64,000 nt of DNA, taken from NCBI GenBank assembly GCA_030407085.1, contig CM059587.1:94235001-94299000 (forward strand), in the 5' to 3' direction. This stretch comes from Trichopria drosophilae. Taxonomy: Eukaryota > Arthropoda > Insecta > Hymenoptera > Diapriidae. The notes under the pieces are model-generated. The model saw only the letters and a program-made list of their open reading frames with translations. It ran no database searches and was not told where the DNA came from. Position 1 is the first letter of the stretch; every line of letters starts with the position of its first letter. The position numbers and the translations under genes were made by a program. Shown here one piece after another: positions 25,191 through 36,583 of this stretch.

Positions 25191-27040
25191 ACATCAATAC
25201 CTTATCCTCCTTTCTGTCGCTGAACTGCTGGTGCTATAACTGCATGAAACTATCGTTTTACTTTGAATAATATAAAACAATTAATACAACAGATGTAAAT
25301 AATGGCGGCTAGATTTGGTATTAAATTTTTACAAATTGCACACGCTTAAACTTTTAGGTGTAGCCTACAGAATATTGTTGTCCTAAAAATGGTTTTCTCC
25401 TGAATGTTTGTTTGTAATTTCAACATCTTCACTTTTAAAATCACACGTGTTTACTTGATGTATGTTAATACCATACACCAAAATTTAGGTGTGCGCATCG
25501 CGCTTTTGGATTCGAACGCCACCTAGTGACGTCAGAGGAAACTAAACCCTCAAACCTGTGGATCGTTTTACAAAACACAAGATGATCCAAAATAAGATGA
25601 ATTTAAGTTCTCAACCTCTTCGAGATTAGTATCTTAAGAAGTCATAACTAAAAATTCTTTAAGGACTTATTTTTTCAGAATATAACATATCTTCAAGAGC
25701 TGTTTTTTGTGAATTCTTTGAGAAGTTGTATGAATATTTCAGTTTTGGTCCATTTTCAGTGAGTTGAGTCAACAAAAGTGCTCACAACACTAATGAGCAC
25801 TTTTCAAAGAACACATTTTTTGAGGGGGGAAGGGAAACAACTGAAAAAAATAGTTTTCCTTCCAGAAAAATAATTTTTCCTTTGTCTTAATATAGTTGTT
25901 CCCGAATTCGGTTTAATTAGCGAAATGGAATGCGAACCATTAATATAATAGGAAACCTGGGGAACGTTAGATATCGCGGAAGACGTTCAACAACGTTTTA
26001 TTAATTCCGGATAAGAGCGTTACAAGACCATCGTCGTTTAAGCGCTCACGACCGTTTGCGCTTTCGCTCATTATCGCCCCGTCCGAGGTGAGAAACAAAC
26101 GAAGCGCTCGTTGAAAGTAAAGTCAATAACTGCGAGGGTCAATTGAGTATCTTGTTCGTTTTTTCAAATTGACGCGTTCCAGATTCGAAGATTGTGAACT
26201 TTTTGTTCAATTATGTGCATATATCGTTTATGCAAGGTGCATTGTATACTGGTGGTTGCATTCGGCAGTGCATTTAATTGGTGATTTAAATCCGAGATGA
26301 TACATTTTTTTATTTAGTGCATCATAATATATTTTTATCGCTCATCTTTAATACGAGATAGAAAATTATTTTAAAGTGTACAATTTTGTTAGCATAGATT
26401 GTAATATCTTCAACCATTTTTAATTGAATGTTAAGGTTAAAAAATCGTCGACACTTAGAAACGACGAAAAAAATTAGTTTTAATTGCATCCAGAATTCCC
26501 TTCCAACATTAGCCTGTCTTGTCTATCTTTTTCTAATCCCCCAATATTAACCGAATGAGGAGACATTTTTTCCAGTTATATTAGTTATCAGCTAATGTCC
26601 AAGTGAAACATGCGCATGCGTGATATTGCCGAACAGGCGAACTGCTAATATTGAGAGGACACTAGGTCTAATGTTGAGAGGTAATGTTGGGAAGGCTAAT
26701 ATTGAGAGGGGTTGATGTATGCATATATGAAGACAACATGGACTGTTAAACCATGTTTATTACATTTATTTATGTTCGTAAACCGCATTAACTATGATCC
26801 TTTTTTTTTGTTATTTTGATATGTTGTTTTCATTTGTATTTTTATATTCAATAGTTTTGTCTTTATTGCTATTTTCAAAATCTGTTTTCAAATCTTATTA
26901 TCACAGTTCTTCTGTCACTGTTCATTGCTCAAAAGTAAAGGTCCATTTGACCAAATATTTTAAAAAACTGGATAGAATTTTGTACAAAATTTTACGTGAA
27001 ACAAACAACAGTCGGTTTTTCTGATCGTATCTGCGGGAAG
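25191..27040. other. intergenic; mixed composition, GC-richer patch near 25940-26130
   Basis: No gene recognised. TTCGAACGCCACCTAGTG (25510-25527) resembles TCGCCACCTAGCGG inside the MITE at about 9050. The region around 26500-26720 repeats words such as ATATTGAGAGG and AATGTTGAGAGG, a weak short-period repeat. Confidence 0.4.
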
Positions 27041-27640
27041 AGTAGAATTTTCCGAAAGGGGTTGACGCTCTTTTGTCTTTATCACTTTATCGACTGGGCA
27101 AAAAAGCCGAAAATGTCCAATTAACTCGACGCCGGGGTTTTTGTCGTATTTTTCGTAAAAAGAAGTTCTGGGAAGCACTTGACCGAAATTCCAGAATCGA
27201 TGCACGAAAGGAGCTCTAGTATAGCAGCACGTGGCCGAGTAAATCAAGATACGCGTCTTGACGTAAATGCCCCCTCTCTCTCTCCTCTCGCTTTTTATCT
27301 TGCTATAGCCATCTCTCTTTCTCTTTCACTCTTAGGCCATCTCGTTTAGTCTCGCACATGTGCGAGTATAAGCTCGAATCTTAAGATGGTAATCTGCTCG
27401 TAATTAGCTCCTACTGTTGACTTGCCGAGTCTTCACTCGATCGCGCACGCCGATTCGCGCAGTTTTCATAAACAATTAACCAATTACGCAACGAGTGCAA
27501 ACCTATAGCATATAAACACCAATTAACGTCGCTGATAAATCATCCGTGTTTATGAAAAATCCCGGTCTCGTAAGCGCAATGCGTAATTAATTTGATGTGG
27601 GTTTAATTAGTTTTACAAGTCTGTAAAACACGATGAAAAA
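27040..27640. promoter_or_regulatory. GC-rich island with homeodomain-type sites, candidate enhancer
   Basis: Contains pyrimidine-rich CTCTCTC runs (27270-27330), a perfect 16-bp palindrome CTCGCACATGTGCGAG (27351-27366), and then several TAATTA, CAATTA and CATAAA words between 27400 and 27620. These are the kinds of sites seen in insect developmental enhancers. A minus-strand 95-codon frame here shows no domain. Role inferred only. Confidence 0.4.
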
Positions 27641-28079
27641 GACCGCACTAGGAAAAAAAAAGGTTCACAGTCACGTTGATAATTATCCTTAATTACGTAC
27701 GCGAACTTCGAAGAGAGTTTGTGCGACTTTGATTTGTCCATCGCAATTTTTCTGCGTCGTCAAAATTTTCCTCCTGTGGTGATAATAACCATTTTCTCTT
27801 TTGTTTCACGAATTATCTTTTCCGATGAAGCAAAATCATTGTGACGTGAACAAAAGTCGTTGAACAACTTAAACAATAAGGTAAAACTCTACAAATCTAC
27901 GACATATAAAATTATGACGCTGAACATGGGCCATTTTGCATCTTCAAATTCATAAATAACTAAAAAATATTATTTTGTACCCCAGATATAAAAAACTGTA
28001 GGGTTTATAATTTACAATACCAATTATTGATTTTGACACAATTATATACAAGTGTGCCCCATTTTGTTTAATTTGTTAT

Positions 28080-28480
28080 ATACCGAATGACATAGCGATT
28101 AGAATTTCGAAATTCAAAATGGCGTTTTCGGCATGGCTGATAAAAGTTAGAAAACTAGCTCTATTAGGACGAAAGGATGATTTTTTAAGATGCTGATTAC
28201 AGATTAAGAAGTTGAGTTTTTCTTAGCAGCGACCCCAAAAACCTCCATATACAAATTTTTGAAAATATTCGTCCGCCATATTGCACCCGACATTTTGAAT
28301 TTGAGGAAATTAGGAGTCAGAATCATCATCATCACCCAAAAACACTACACAAATATATTTCTATAAAAAGTTCATCATTTTAAATCGATACACATTTTCA
28401 AATTTTTTACTTAAGTCGCCATATTAAATGTCGTCATTTTGTAGTTTAATTTTGTTTGCGGTACCAGGACGATAATTGTT
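28080..28480. repeat. interspersed repeat cluster
   Basis: TTCAAAATGGCG at 28114, GCAGCGACCCCAAAAACCTC at 28226, CGTCCGCCATATTGCACC at 28270 and GTCGCCATATTAAATG at 28414. These are the words of the 21.6-kb family in the same order. A further single unit lies at 28810-28870. Confidence 0.65.
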
Positions 28481-28899
28481 TACTTCATAATGATATCTGC
28501 ATCGGATGATAGCAGAAAGTTGTTGTTCAAAGAAAATTTTTCTGTGAAAAAATTAATCTTTTTTCTCAAATTGTTCAAAAAGAGCAAGATAAAAAAATAA
28601 GATAAATTTTACTTTAGAAATGATAATTTGAGATCCAGTGATTTGTCCAGCTTTTTTCTATGACAAATTATATAATCGTTCGTTTTTTACTAATGAGATA
28701 AATAGTAATAAAATTGTACATTTTTACTGTAATTTGTAATAGTTATTTTAATCATTCATCGTGCATACTTCCCTATAATTGTAGTTTTTCAAATTTCGTT
28801 GGTCATGCAGAATCCTCCATTTTGAATTTGAAAATTCTAATCACGGTCTCAGAATCAGGCGACTAAAATCCTGAAAACTTTTGATTCACGTTCACACAC

Positions 28900-29960
28900 T
28901 AAACTAAAACGTGGATTTGCTACTCTACAAATTTGGAATAAAAACTTACTTTGCATAGAGTGAACATTCACTTTTAAAGAGTAACAATTGTGTAAGTTTT
29001 CTCTACATCAAATTTAGAGATAAAATTAGCAAAATAACGAATATAAAAAAATAAGCAATTATAATTTTTTGTTATACTTTATTAATATAATATGAAAATT
29101 TGAAGTTTTATAACCATTTTTTGCAATCCTTCTTCAAAATGATTTATTCGAACAAATTGTTTATTTTCACCGAAAGTAAACGAATACAATTATAATTAGC
29201 AATCGTCCGGTCGTTAAATTATCCGAAGTACGTATTCGTTACGAAACAATAATCATGAAATTGCCCCTCTTGAGTGTTATCGAGCCCCTCGTTAATTCGC
29301 TAATAATACTGAAATACGCACAAAACACAAGCATTCGCTAGTAATCGCGTAATAAATCCGGGCCGAATTCTTCATACCGTTGCCAGCATATATATCCCGA
29401 AAACGTTTCAATTAACAAATCTTAATAAAGTAGCAACCAGAGATAAACGCTTCGCGTAACTAAGTAATTAATTACGTCCTGAGGTTCCTCTAAGTTAATA
29501 AAAAACGACAAAAGGAATAATCGGACAACGATAAACCGGCCAGCTCTTCGTCCTCGGTTGAGTACGCCTACACGTCCGTGCCTATGTCTGGGTTTGTGTC
29601 TGTGTTTGTGTCTGGGTTTGTGTCTGTGGTGAAGTGGCTGCCATTCATTTCGCGGATCATCTGCGCGAGAAATGTTAATCAACGCGTCAATTATGGAAGG
29701 CTCGCCGAGCTAACAAGCACATAGAGATATCGTTCTCGCCGCAGCCGCGCGTTCGCATAACAGAAGTATGGCGATCAAGCAATTACGTAAATTAAATTCA
29801 AAAGAGAGGGAAAACCCAGAGAGGGGGGATATCAAAAACGCCCATTTGCGAATTTTCACAAATTTATTTAATTCGTAAATACAAAAAATAACAATTAAAT
29901 TTACCGCGATAACCCATTAATGTTCAGGAGGATTTATCACAAACTTCTCATTTTGTATCA
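28900..29960. other. intergenic; GC-richer block 29190-29780 with a short minisatellite
   Basis: The block contains TAATTA and TTAATTAA words and the 24-bp repeat at 29585-29630. The minus-strand frame over it (29682-29422) translates the repeat as His/Lys/Pro/Arg-rich sequence and is probably not a gene. The block is a possible regulatory island. Confidence 0.4.
29585..29630. repeat. GT-rich minisatellite
   Basis: Two copies of a 24-bp unit, itself made of two variants of a 12-bp unit (TGTCTGGGTTTG and TGTCTGTGTTTG). Confidence 0.85.
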
Positions 29961-30640
29961 GAGCAAATTTCGAAATTTTATCGCAACCGTTTCTAAATTC
30001 AAAATGGGAACCATGGATATCGTATTGTCTATCACCAAACTCGAAAATCCCCGAATAGTAAGCTTCAGCTTACCTTGAAGAATTAAATAAAATACGTCCG
30101 CCATATTGGATTCGCCATATTTAATTTTCTAAATCTGATATTAGACTCGTAGCACCTACAAACACATGTAAGTACTGTTTCATGGCACTAAAACTAATGT
30201 TGAAGTTTTAACGTTTTTTTAAGTCCAAACATCTTATTATGTATATTTTTGGACTCGACGAATTTTATATTTATTAGACGTTGATATGTTTTTTTACATT
30301 GATTATGGTTGGCAACTATTCAAGAATTATAAGGAATACCACTTCTTTTAGCATATCTTCAAATAAAAATAAGACATTTTTATTGAATTATTCTTTTATG
30401 ACATTCGGACGTCATCTTTATGTCCACCATATTGAAATTCATAATCAGGAACCATCGATTTTTATTGTTAGGACGCGAAATTTTTGACAATCAAAAGAAA
30501 TTCCACTCGACATTCATTTTTAGAATAGTGATTAACATTTTGAAAAATGGTATTATTTTGAACGACATATGCCATAACTTTGATCGGTTTAACAATAATC
30601 GAATTTTAAATTCAGAAACTTATACGTCATTCATGATCTC
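29960..30640. repeat. interspersed repeat cluster
   Basis: ATTCAAAATGGGAACCATGG near 29998, CGTCCGCCATATTGGATTCG from 30095 and GTCCACCATATTGAAATTC near 30422 belong to the ATGGCGGA family. The short open frames here are incidental. Confidence 0.6.
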
Positions 30641-31094
30641 ACACAAAACATTTAAAAATTAGAACTTTTATTTTTATCATGTCTGAAAAACTTTATTTAT
30701 TAATTACTTCAAATAATATAACGTTATTTTACAAAAATTATTATGTTTGGACAGCACGTCAAAAGTGACAAAGATGTAGAAAAAATCGCATACTACATTA
30801 TTATCGCATACTACAACAATACTAGATTATTGAACCCAAGTTTAATAATTTTTATGTTAAAACATTTTACCATAGCCATAACATAGGTTGCAAATGAAAA
30901 TGGCTAAATCTCGAGATTAGAGACATTACGGAACCAGATTAGAGACTTAGACATCACGGAACCAACATCTATTAGAAAACATGATCAAAATACCATGTCG
31001 AATTTATAACAAATTTTTCTTTTTCCAATCCTAGAAATTCAATACAACATTTTACAATACACGCAAAAGATTAGTAAATAAATTCAACTTATTA

Positions 31095-31352
31095 ATGCAA
31101 CGTTTATACAACGCAAATTTTAATAACAAACTACCAATAACACAGAACAGTTGGTTTAAAAACCTTACCCATGTCACGATACCACAAGAAATTCAAAATA
31201 TATTTGCACTAGGAGATAAATTTGCATATGAACTGAATCATAAAAAAGAGCTTCCGGTATACAAAATCATAGCAAGCATTGAATCGGGAGTATCATATGT
31301 TATCAATGGAGAACAGAAAAAAAAATCAGGCAAGAATGTACACAAGGAATAG
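31095..31352 (+). pseudogene. Penelope-like ORF, N-terminal fragment
   Basis: An 85-codon frame. The motif FKNLTHVTIPQEIQNIFALG followed by DKFAYEL corresponds to the conserved 'NL..IP.E...L.LG.KFA' block that precedes the RT in Penelope-like proteins. It is followed out of frame, near 31440-31494, by NNPDIFLTKADEGNNF, equivalent to the RT-entry motif 'ITKADKGN'. The start codon is not necessarily original. Confidence 0.75.
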
Positions 31353-31578
31353 GTCAATTTCTCTCTTCATAACATGGACAAAATAAAACAAATTATGCAA
31401 CTGCAATCATAATAAAAATAACAATAAAACAGGTTTTTAATAATAATCCGGATATTTTTCTCACAAAAGCGGATGAAGGTAACAATTTCATTGAGTAAAA
31501 CAGATTACAATTTTCAAATGAGAGAAATTCTCTCACTCTTCCACCCATAAAATATCAAGATTCAAATATAGAGCCACA

Positions 31579-32131
31579 ATGATAAACAAGATTAATAAAA
31601 TCTTTAAAAACTGGAACAACAGGAAAGTGACAAACGAAAAAGTTCTGAAATATTTGACAGTACATAATGCCACCATATTCAGAGCATACGGACTTCCGAA
31701 AATACACAAAGAAGGAAACCCCTTAAGACTTATTGTGTCAACCATATACAGTTCGACATACAAATTAGTAAAATTGTTATCAAATATAATAGTCAACGTT
31801 CTGGGAAAAACATTCCAACACCAGATATTCATGGTCCCTATAGGGACTATAGTCGAAGCAATTAAACATATCAAAATACCACGAAATTATGAAATGATTT
31901 CATTTGATGTTGTATCGATGTTTACGAATATCTTTAACGATTTAGTAATGAAATGTATCCAAAATAAGTGAAAGAAATGTTAAAAAAATACATCTCCAGA
32001 AGAACAAGATTTCATAACAGCAACAATTGCAGGTTTATATTCCACATACTTTGAATTTAATAACATTGTTTACAAACAAACTTGCGACATTCCAATGGGT
32101 TCGCCTCATTCTCCCGTCCTAGCTAATTCGG
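31579..32131 (+). pseudogene. Penelope-like reverse transcriptase, palm/fingers fragment
   Basis: The first 130 codons are open to 31971: YGLPKIHKEGNPLR, then LIVS, and SFDVVSMFTNI, the Penelope-type RT motifs with the first catalytic Asp (SFDV). The same frame continues past TGA (31969) and TAA stops to DIPMGSPHSPVLAN around 32086-32127, the PMGSP motif of RT motif 4/B. Related families read this region as one uninterrupted domain. Confidence 0.85.
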
Positions 32132-32173
32132 TCATTGAATAGGCAAAATTTTGAAGAAATTTAAACCACCTTT

Positions 32174-32578
32174 TTCTACAGATATGTTAATGACATACTC
32201 ACATGCATCCCAGAAAGCTCTGAAAATGACATCTTGAATAAGTTTAATAACTACCACAGAAACAGTGGACTTAAATTCACCTTCGAAATCGACAACAATC
32301 GATAAATTAATTATCTTGATATCAACATTTTAATTATGCCTGATGACAGATTAAAACTATCTGGTTTCATAAAGAAAACATAGTCCGGTAGATACATCCA
32401 CTATATGTCTACCCATCCAAATTCGTACAAAACCCGCATGATTTACGGGCTTATAGACCATGTCGTAAAACTATCTGCACCTGAATTTCATGATAAAAAC
32501 TTAAATTTAGTTTATAAAATACTATTAGATCATGGTTATCCGTCCGAAATGATTAACCAGTGCATTAAAAAAAGATAG
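32174..32578 (+). pseudogene. Penelope-like RT catalytic-loop and thumb/connection fragment
   Basis: A different frame from the preceding RT piece, so a frameshift lies between. FYRYVNDIL at 32174-32200 is the catalytic YVDD box with the first Asp replaced by Asn, which would inactivate the polymerase. At 32384-32578 a 64-codon open stretch reads SGRYIHYMSTHPNSYK, then IYGLIDHVVKLSAPEFH and ILLDHGYPSEMI, the conserved linker between RT and endonuclease in this family. Confidence 0.8.
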
Positions 32579-32756
32579 TCATATAAATAATAGTAATAAC
32601 AACAATAACAGCAACGATCGAATAATAAAAACAATAAGTTACCCTTATATCAAAGGCCTAAGTGAAAAATTGAAAAAATCTTCAAAAACAATCATAACAA
32701 AATAGTTTCTGCTAATATATCACAAATAATACAGGGAAACGGAAAAACAAAGAAAT

Positions 32757-33065
32757 GTGTACAAAATACCATGTATGCATTGTGATAAGTGATATATAGA
32801 ACAAATATTCAGACCTCTAGAGATCAGACTGAAAGAACATAAAAAAATTTATAACAACTAATACTGAACAACACACCAGCTTAACCCAACATAGAAACGA
32901 AACGGGACATGAATTCAATTACCAAAAAACAAAGATTTTTGATACGGAAACAATTTAGAAGAAAGAAAGCAATATAGAAAATTTCTTTATTAAAAAATAA
33001 GAAAAGAACACGGTAAATATGCGCTTCGAAAAATCAAATCTACTCGAAGTTTATAATTCCGTATA
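32757..33065 (+). pseudogene. Penelope-like GIY-YIG endonuclease remnant
   Basis: VYKIPCMHCDK, a stop, then YIEQIFRPLEIRLKEHKK: equivalent to the 'YKI.C..C..YIGQT.R.L..R..EH' signature of Penelope GIY-YIG domains, with YIG changed to YIE. Downstream RNETGHEFNYQKTKIFDTET is the next conserved block, and NMRFEKSNLLEVYN gives the C-terminal end. Several stops interrupt it. Confidence 0.75.
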
Positions 33066-33210
33066 ATTGCATTAAACAATTCAAAATTTTCTATAGAAAT
33101 ATAAATTCAAAACAGTTTGTTCACATTTTTCTCGGTACAGCACACGCACACATTAATAAGAATACGTTTCTCACTTAACATAAATACGGGAGATGCACGA
33201 GTTCACCTGT

Positions 33211-33240
33211 CTGAAGATGACCCTAATCTAGGGTCGAAAC
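33211..33240 (+). ncRNA. hammerhead-ribozyme-like core at the Penelope element end
   Basis: CTGAAGA (33211-33217) fits the hammerhead CUGANGA box. It is followed by one T, a perfect 6-bp stem (GACCCT/AGGGTC with a 5-nt loop) and GAAAC (33236-33240). Hammerhead motifs are established in Penelope-like elements. I could not find convincing stems I and III or a cleavage triplet, so activity is doubtful in this decayed copy. Confidence 0.45.
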
Positions 33241-33262
33241 GTAAATAATTATAAATCCATCT

Positions 33263-36200
33263 ATTTTATATTATCCTCTTAAAATTAACTCCACGCCATG
33301 TTCCATTTTCCTTTTTTATTTATTTTCGTTTTTATAACCTTAAGTTATTCTTACAGGTTATTGTTATTACTGACCTATAAATATCAACAGTAAATTAAAA
33401 GCTATAGTCAATTCTTACGACAACAAAATGTGTAATCGTTGAAAAAATGTATATTTTGGATAAATTCATTAAAAAGTTATATTATATTTTTGTGGTATCT
33501 CAAAATAAAATAAAGAAAATTTAATGTATACTGCGACAAAAGAAGTTAATTTTATAAAATTATAAGGATTTTAGCATATCTGCAGCTAGTATTAACGACG
33601 ACTAGGTTATTTCTTCTCTGCAGATGAATTAGTCAAAAGCTTCTAGTCTAGGAGTAACAAAATCCATGACTAATTGAATTGGTCATTAAGTAATATAAAG
33701 TCAGTTATATTTTTCCAATGAATTAGTAGTTAATCCTTATTTGTAAAAGTCATTTCTAATTCAATGAGTGCCTATTCTTTACTCAAGTTTAGAGAGTAGG
33801 TTGTAGGCTTTTTCGTACTTTTCCATGACCCGGGTTCGTTTTCTATTTACTACCTGGCATCAGACCTTCCTACGGTTCATATAGACCTGTCATTAGCCTT
33901 AATACTAAGTTAAGTATGACCTGATAGTATAAACTATTATATGCCCCTAGATAAGAATGGAGCACCTGGACTAAGAAAACTATGGAGGATATATACGACA
34001 CCAATAATTCTAAAGGGACCCTAAACCACAAACTATTATTATGCTTATTTCTCACCTGTATTCGTAGTCTCCATACTATAAAATGTACAATAAAATACTT
34101 TATATTTTAAAGAATTCTTTATTTATTAATTTTGTTTATTTTCAGTTATACGAATGACAGCTGACATTGGCCTACAACAAAAGAAAACCTCTTTTATAAC
34201 ATTTTAAAATGTGATTATTTGTAACACGTTTGCAATTAGTGCAGTATTCAGTTCGTACCAAAAGAAAATTTGATAGAAAAAATTAAAAAGATCAACATAA
34301 TAATATTTTCTTACCATTATAACACGAAGGTTTTTAAATTATTTATTCTAATTTTGGTTTCATATAATAACTAGAAATTAAACTAGTATCAGCATAAAAG
34401 TATGATATGTCAGTAACAAGGGTGAAAATTAAAAAAATTGGATCAGTTTTATATATTTTCTAAAAATTGTTGTGTACTTCAATTGTTTATACATTGCAGA
34501 AGCTGTGAGTCTCAAGTTATTACTTCAAATTTGTCTTAACTGTCATCTCAGAAATAAATAGATTGTGCAAGACATACTTTTCGATTCAGTTTCTATTCCA
34601 AGAGTTTTGAAAAGTGTTTCGACATACGATTTTTCATTTAAATAAAACATTTTTTTATTCTTAAATTTTTGTCTGTAAGGTGATTTTTTTAATTGTACAT
34701 AATTTGTTGTTAACAATTAAAAAATTATTCATGGATATTAAGAATAAAACAGATTATAAAAATACTTTTTTCTAATTTTAAATTGTCAAGTTCCTATACC
34801 AATATTTTTTAATAAAATCGACTCTTGTTCGAAAAGTTTATTAAAAAAAAGTAAATTATAAATTCGAAAATGATATAAATCATCGTCAGTCATAACTTGA
34901 TGAAATTTAACAATTATCGTTTTATGCTATTACATCAATAATATCAATGTTTACAATACAATTATGCGATAATAACATCGATTAAGCAAATCGATTTTAT
35001 TAAATAGCGATTAGTCGGAAAATATTTTATTAATGTCGATCAATCAAACAATTTCGCGATCACATAAAGTGATTAACAAATATAATTTAATTACGATAAA
35101 GAAAATGGATGTTTAAATATGGATAAATATTTTTAAAAATATGCTAATAATAAATGATCGTTCGTTTAATTATTTGTTGGAATTTCAAGATTTCATAAAT
35201 GCAGATATACATGATATTTCGGACGCAACTTGAGATTCTCAGGTATAAAATATGATATCTGATACGAATCACATCAATAGGAGGCTTTCGTAGTAAAAAT
35301 TATTTTAAATTTAATTTCAATCTAATTTTGTCAGATCTTTCCTTTCAAAATAAAAGTTGAAAGGTTTGTTTTTGTTTTTTTCGAAACTCAAATATTACAC
35401 TTTCTTATGTTTTTGCGTTGCATGCCATAATTTAAGATTTAGAACTGACTAAAGGTAGAATTATAGTAGTTACATTATTTTATTGCATCTAAATAAAAAG
35501 TAGAAAAATTATTCAAAATCTTTAATAAATTAATAGATTTATTTTACACATGGACATAATTAATCATAACAATGTTAGGAATCTATAGTAATTAAACAAT
35601 TGTAATATCATTTCCTTAACTAATTTAAATAGTTACTACAACACTAAATTTACTAAAATTATCTAATATGTGCATTTGACTGATGAAAGGTAATATGAAA
35701 TTTCTCACCGGATATAATGTAAAATGGAAAAGATAAACTTTCGAAAAATTCCATATTTTTATGAGCATATAGTGTAATGAATATGAATCAGCTGCATTTA
35801 AATCGATTAATATAGAAAACGTAAGATTGGTTATTAATTACAAGTCACTTAACTTATTAAAAAATTAATGAAAAAACTGTAAACAAAAAATTAAAATACA
35901 CCTTGCATAGAATGGATAAGTACTAAAATTGATTTTGTGTAATGTTCAGATAATTCAATATTTAATGCATATTCACACCTTGTAATGACTCCATTAAGTG
36001 ATAACAAAAATTAAATTCTACTCAGATAAATGTGTGAATCAATTTGTCAGATATTACATGGTAATTATAGTTTTAATTTATATTTTTATAATTTTGTATA
36101 TTATATATCAATTAAGAAATGAATAATTTCATAAACACAAACATTTTAAAAATATTTGGAATTAGATTTGTTTACATTTAGCATTTACATTTAATGTAAC

Positions 36201-36434
36201 TAAACATGTTTTATAAACATAGAGAAAATAAAGTGGAAATTGTAAGAATAAAGTGTAATTTTTTCCTGAAATGTGCGTCTAAGAATATCAAATCATAACT
36301 AAAAAAACATCATGTATGGATGATTCTCAAATAACCATTGTGATGTATACTAAATCCGATTTAGTCTTGTGTCAACAAGTCATAATTGGATTTACTTAGA
36401 ATATAGGAGCATTATACGGTGAGATATATATATA
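33263..36434. other. intergenic AT-rich, nothing recognised
   Basis: No gene or named repeat seen. The composition is strongly AT-rich with homopolymer runs, except a slightly GC-richer part at 33780-34050. Confidence 0.4.
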
Positions 36435-36583
36435 CAGTAGAGTCCCGGTATATTTGCGTTCTGCTATCTTTACGTCTCAGCATATTTTCCCAGTTCCGTC
36501 TCGTTATATTTGTCTGTCGCGGCTCTCTTTTTCCCCCACCTTGCGCGCTGGGGCCTCAAAAAGGTCCTGCTTTGACGTCCCGA
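36435..36583. mobile_element. pogo/Tigger-like MITE, 3'-truncated copy
   Basis: Begins with CAGTAGAGTCCCGGTATATT after a TATATA flank and aligns at roughly 75-80% by eye with the left 150 bp of the complete element at 40486. Shared internal blocks include TTTCCCCCACCTTGCG and GGCCTCAA. The right half and right inverted end are missing. Confidence 0.75.

Larger units (their letters stand above)
31000..33262 (+). mobile_element. degraded Penelope-like retroelement (RT + GIY-YIG)
   Basis: Plus-strand remnants in the right order for a Penelope-like element: N-terminal region, reverse transcriptase, C-terminal linker, GIY-YIG-type endonuclease and a ribozyme-like motif. At least two frameshifts and many in-frame stops break the single long ORF such elements carry. 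5' and 3' limits are approximate and no terminal repeats or target duplication were seen. A small repeat of GATTAGAGACAT..CGGAACCA at 30916-30963 precedes it. The element is a dead copy, with sequence still recognisable. Confidence 0.85.

Noticed and set aside
29422..29682. Minus-strand protein with His/Lys/Arg-Pro repeats
   Set aside because: The repeats translate a 12/24-bp minisatellite. Nothing else supports a gene.
33353..33358. ACAGGT as a possible stem I partner for ACCTGT before the hammerhead-like core
   Set aside because: A 6-bp complement about 140 nt away is expected by chance, and the intervening sequence does not form a credible stem III.
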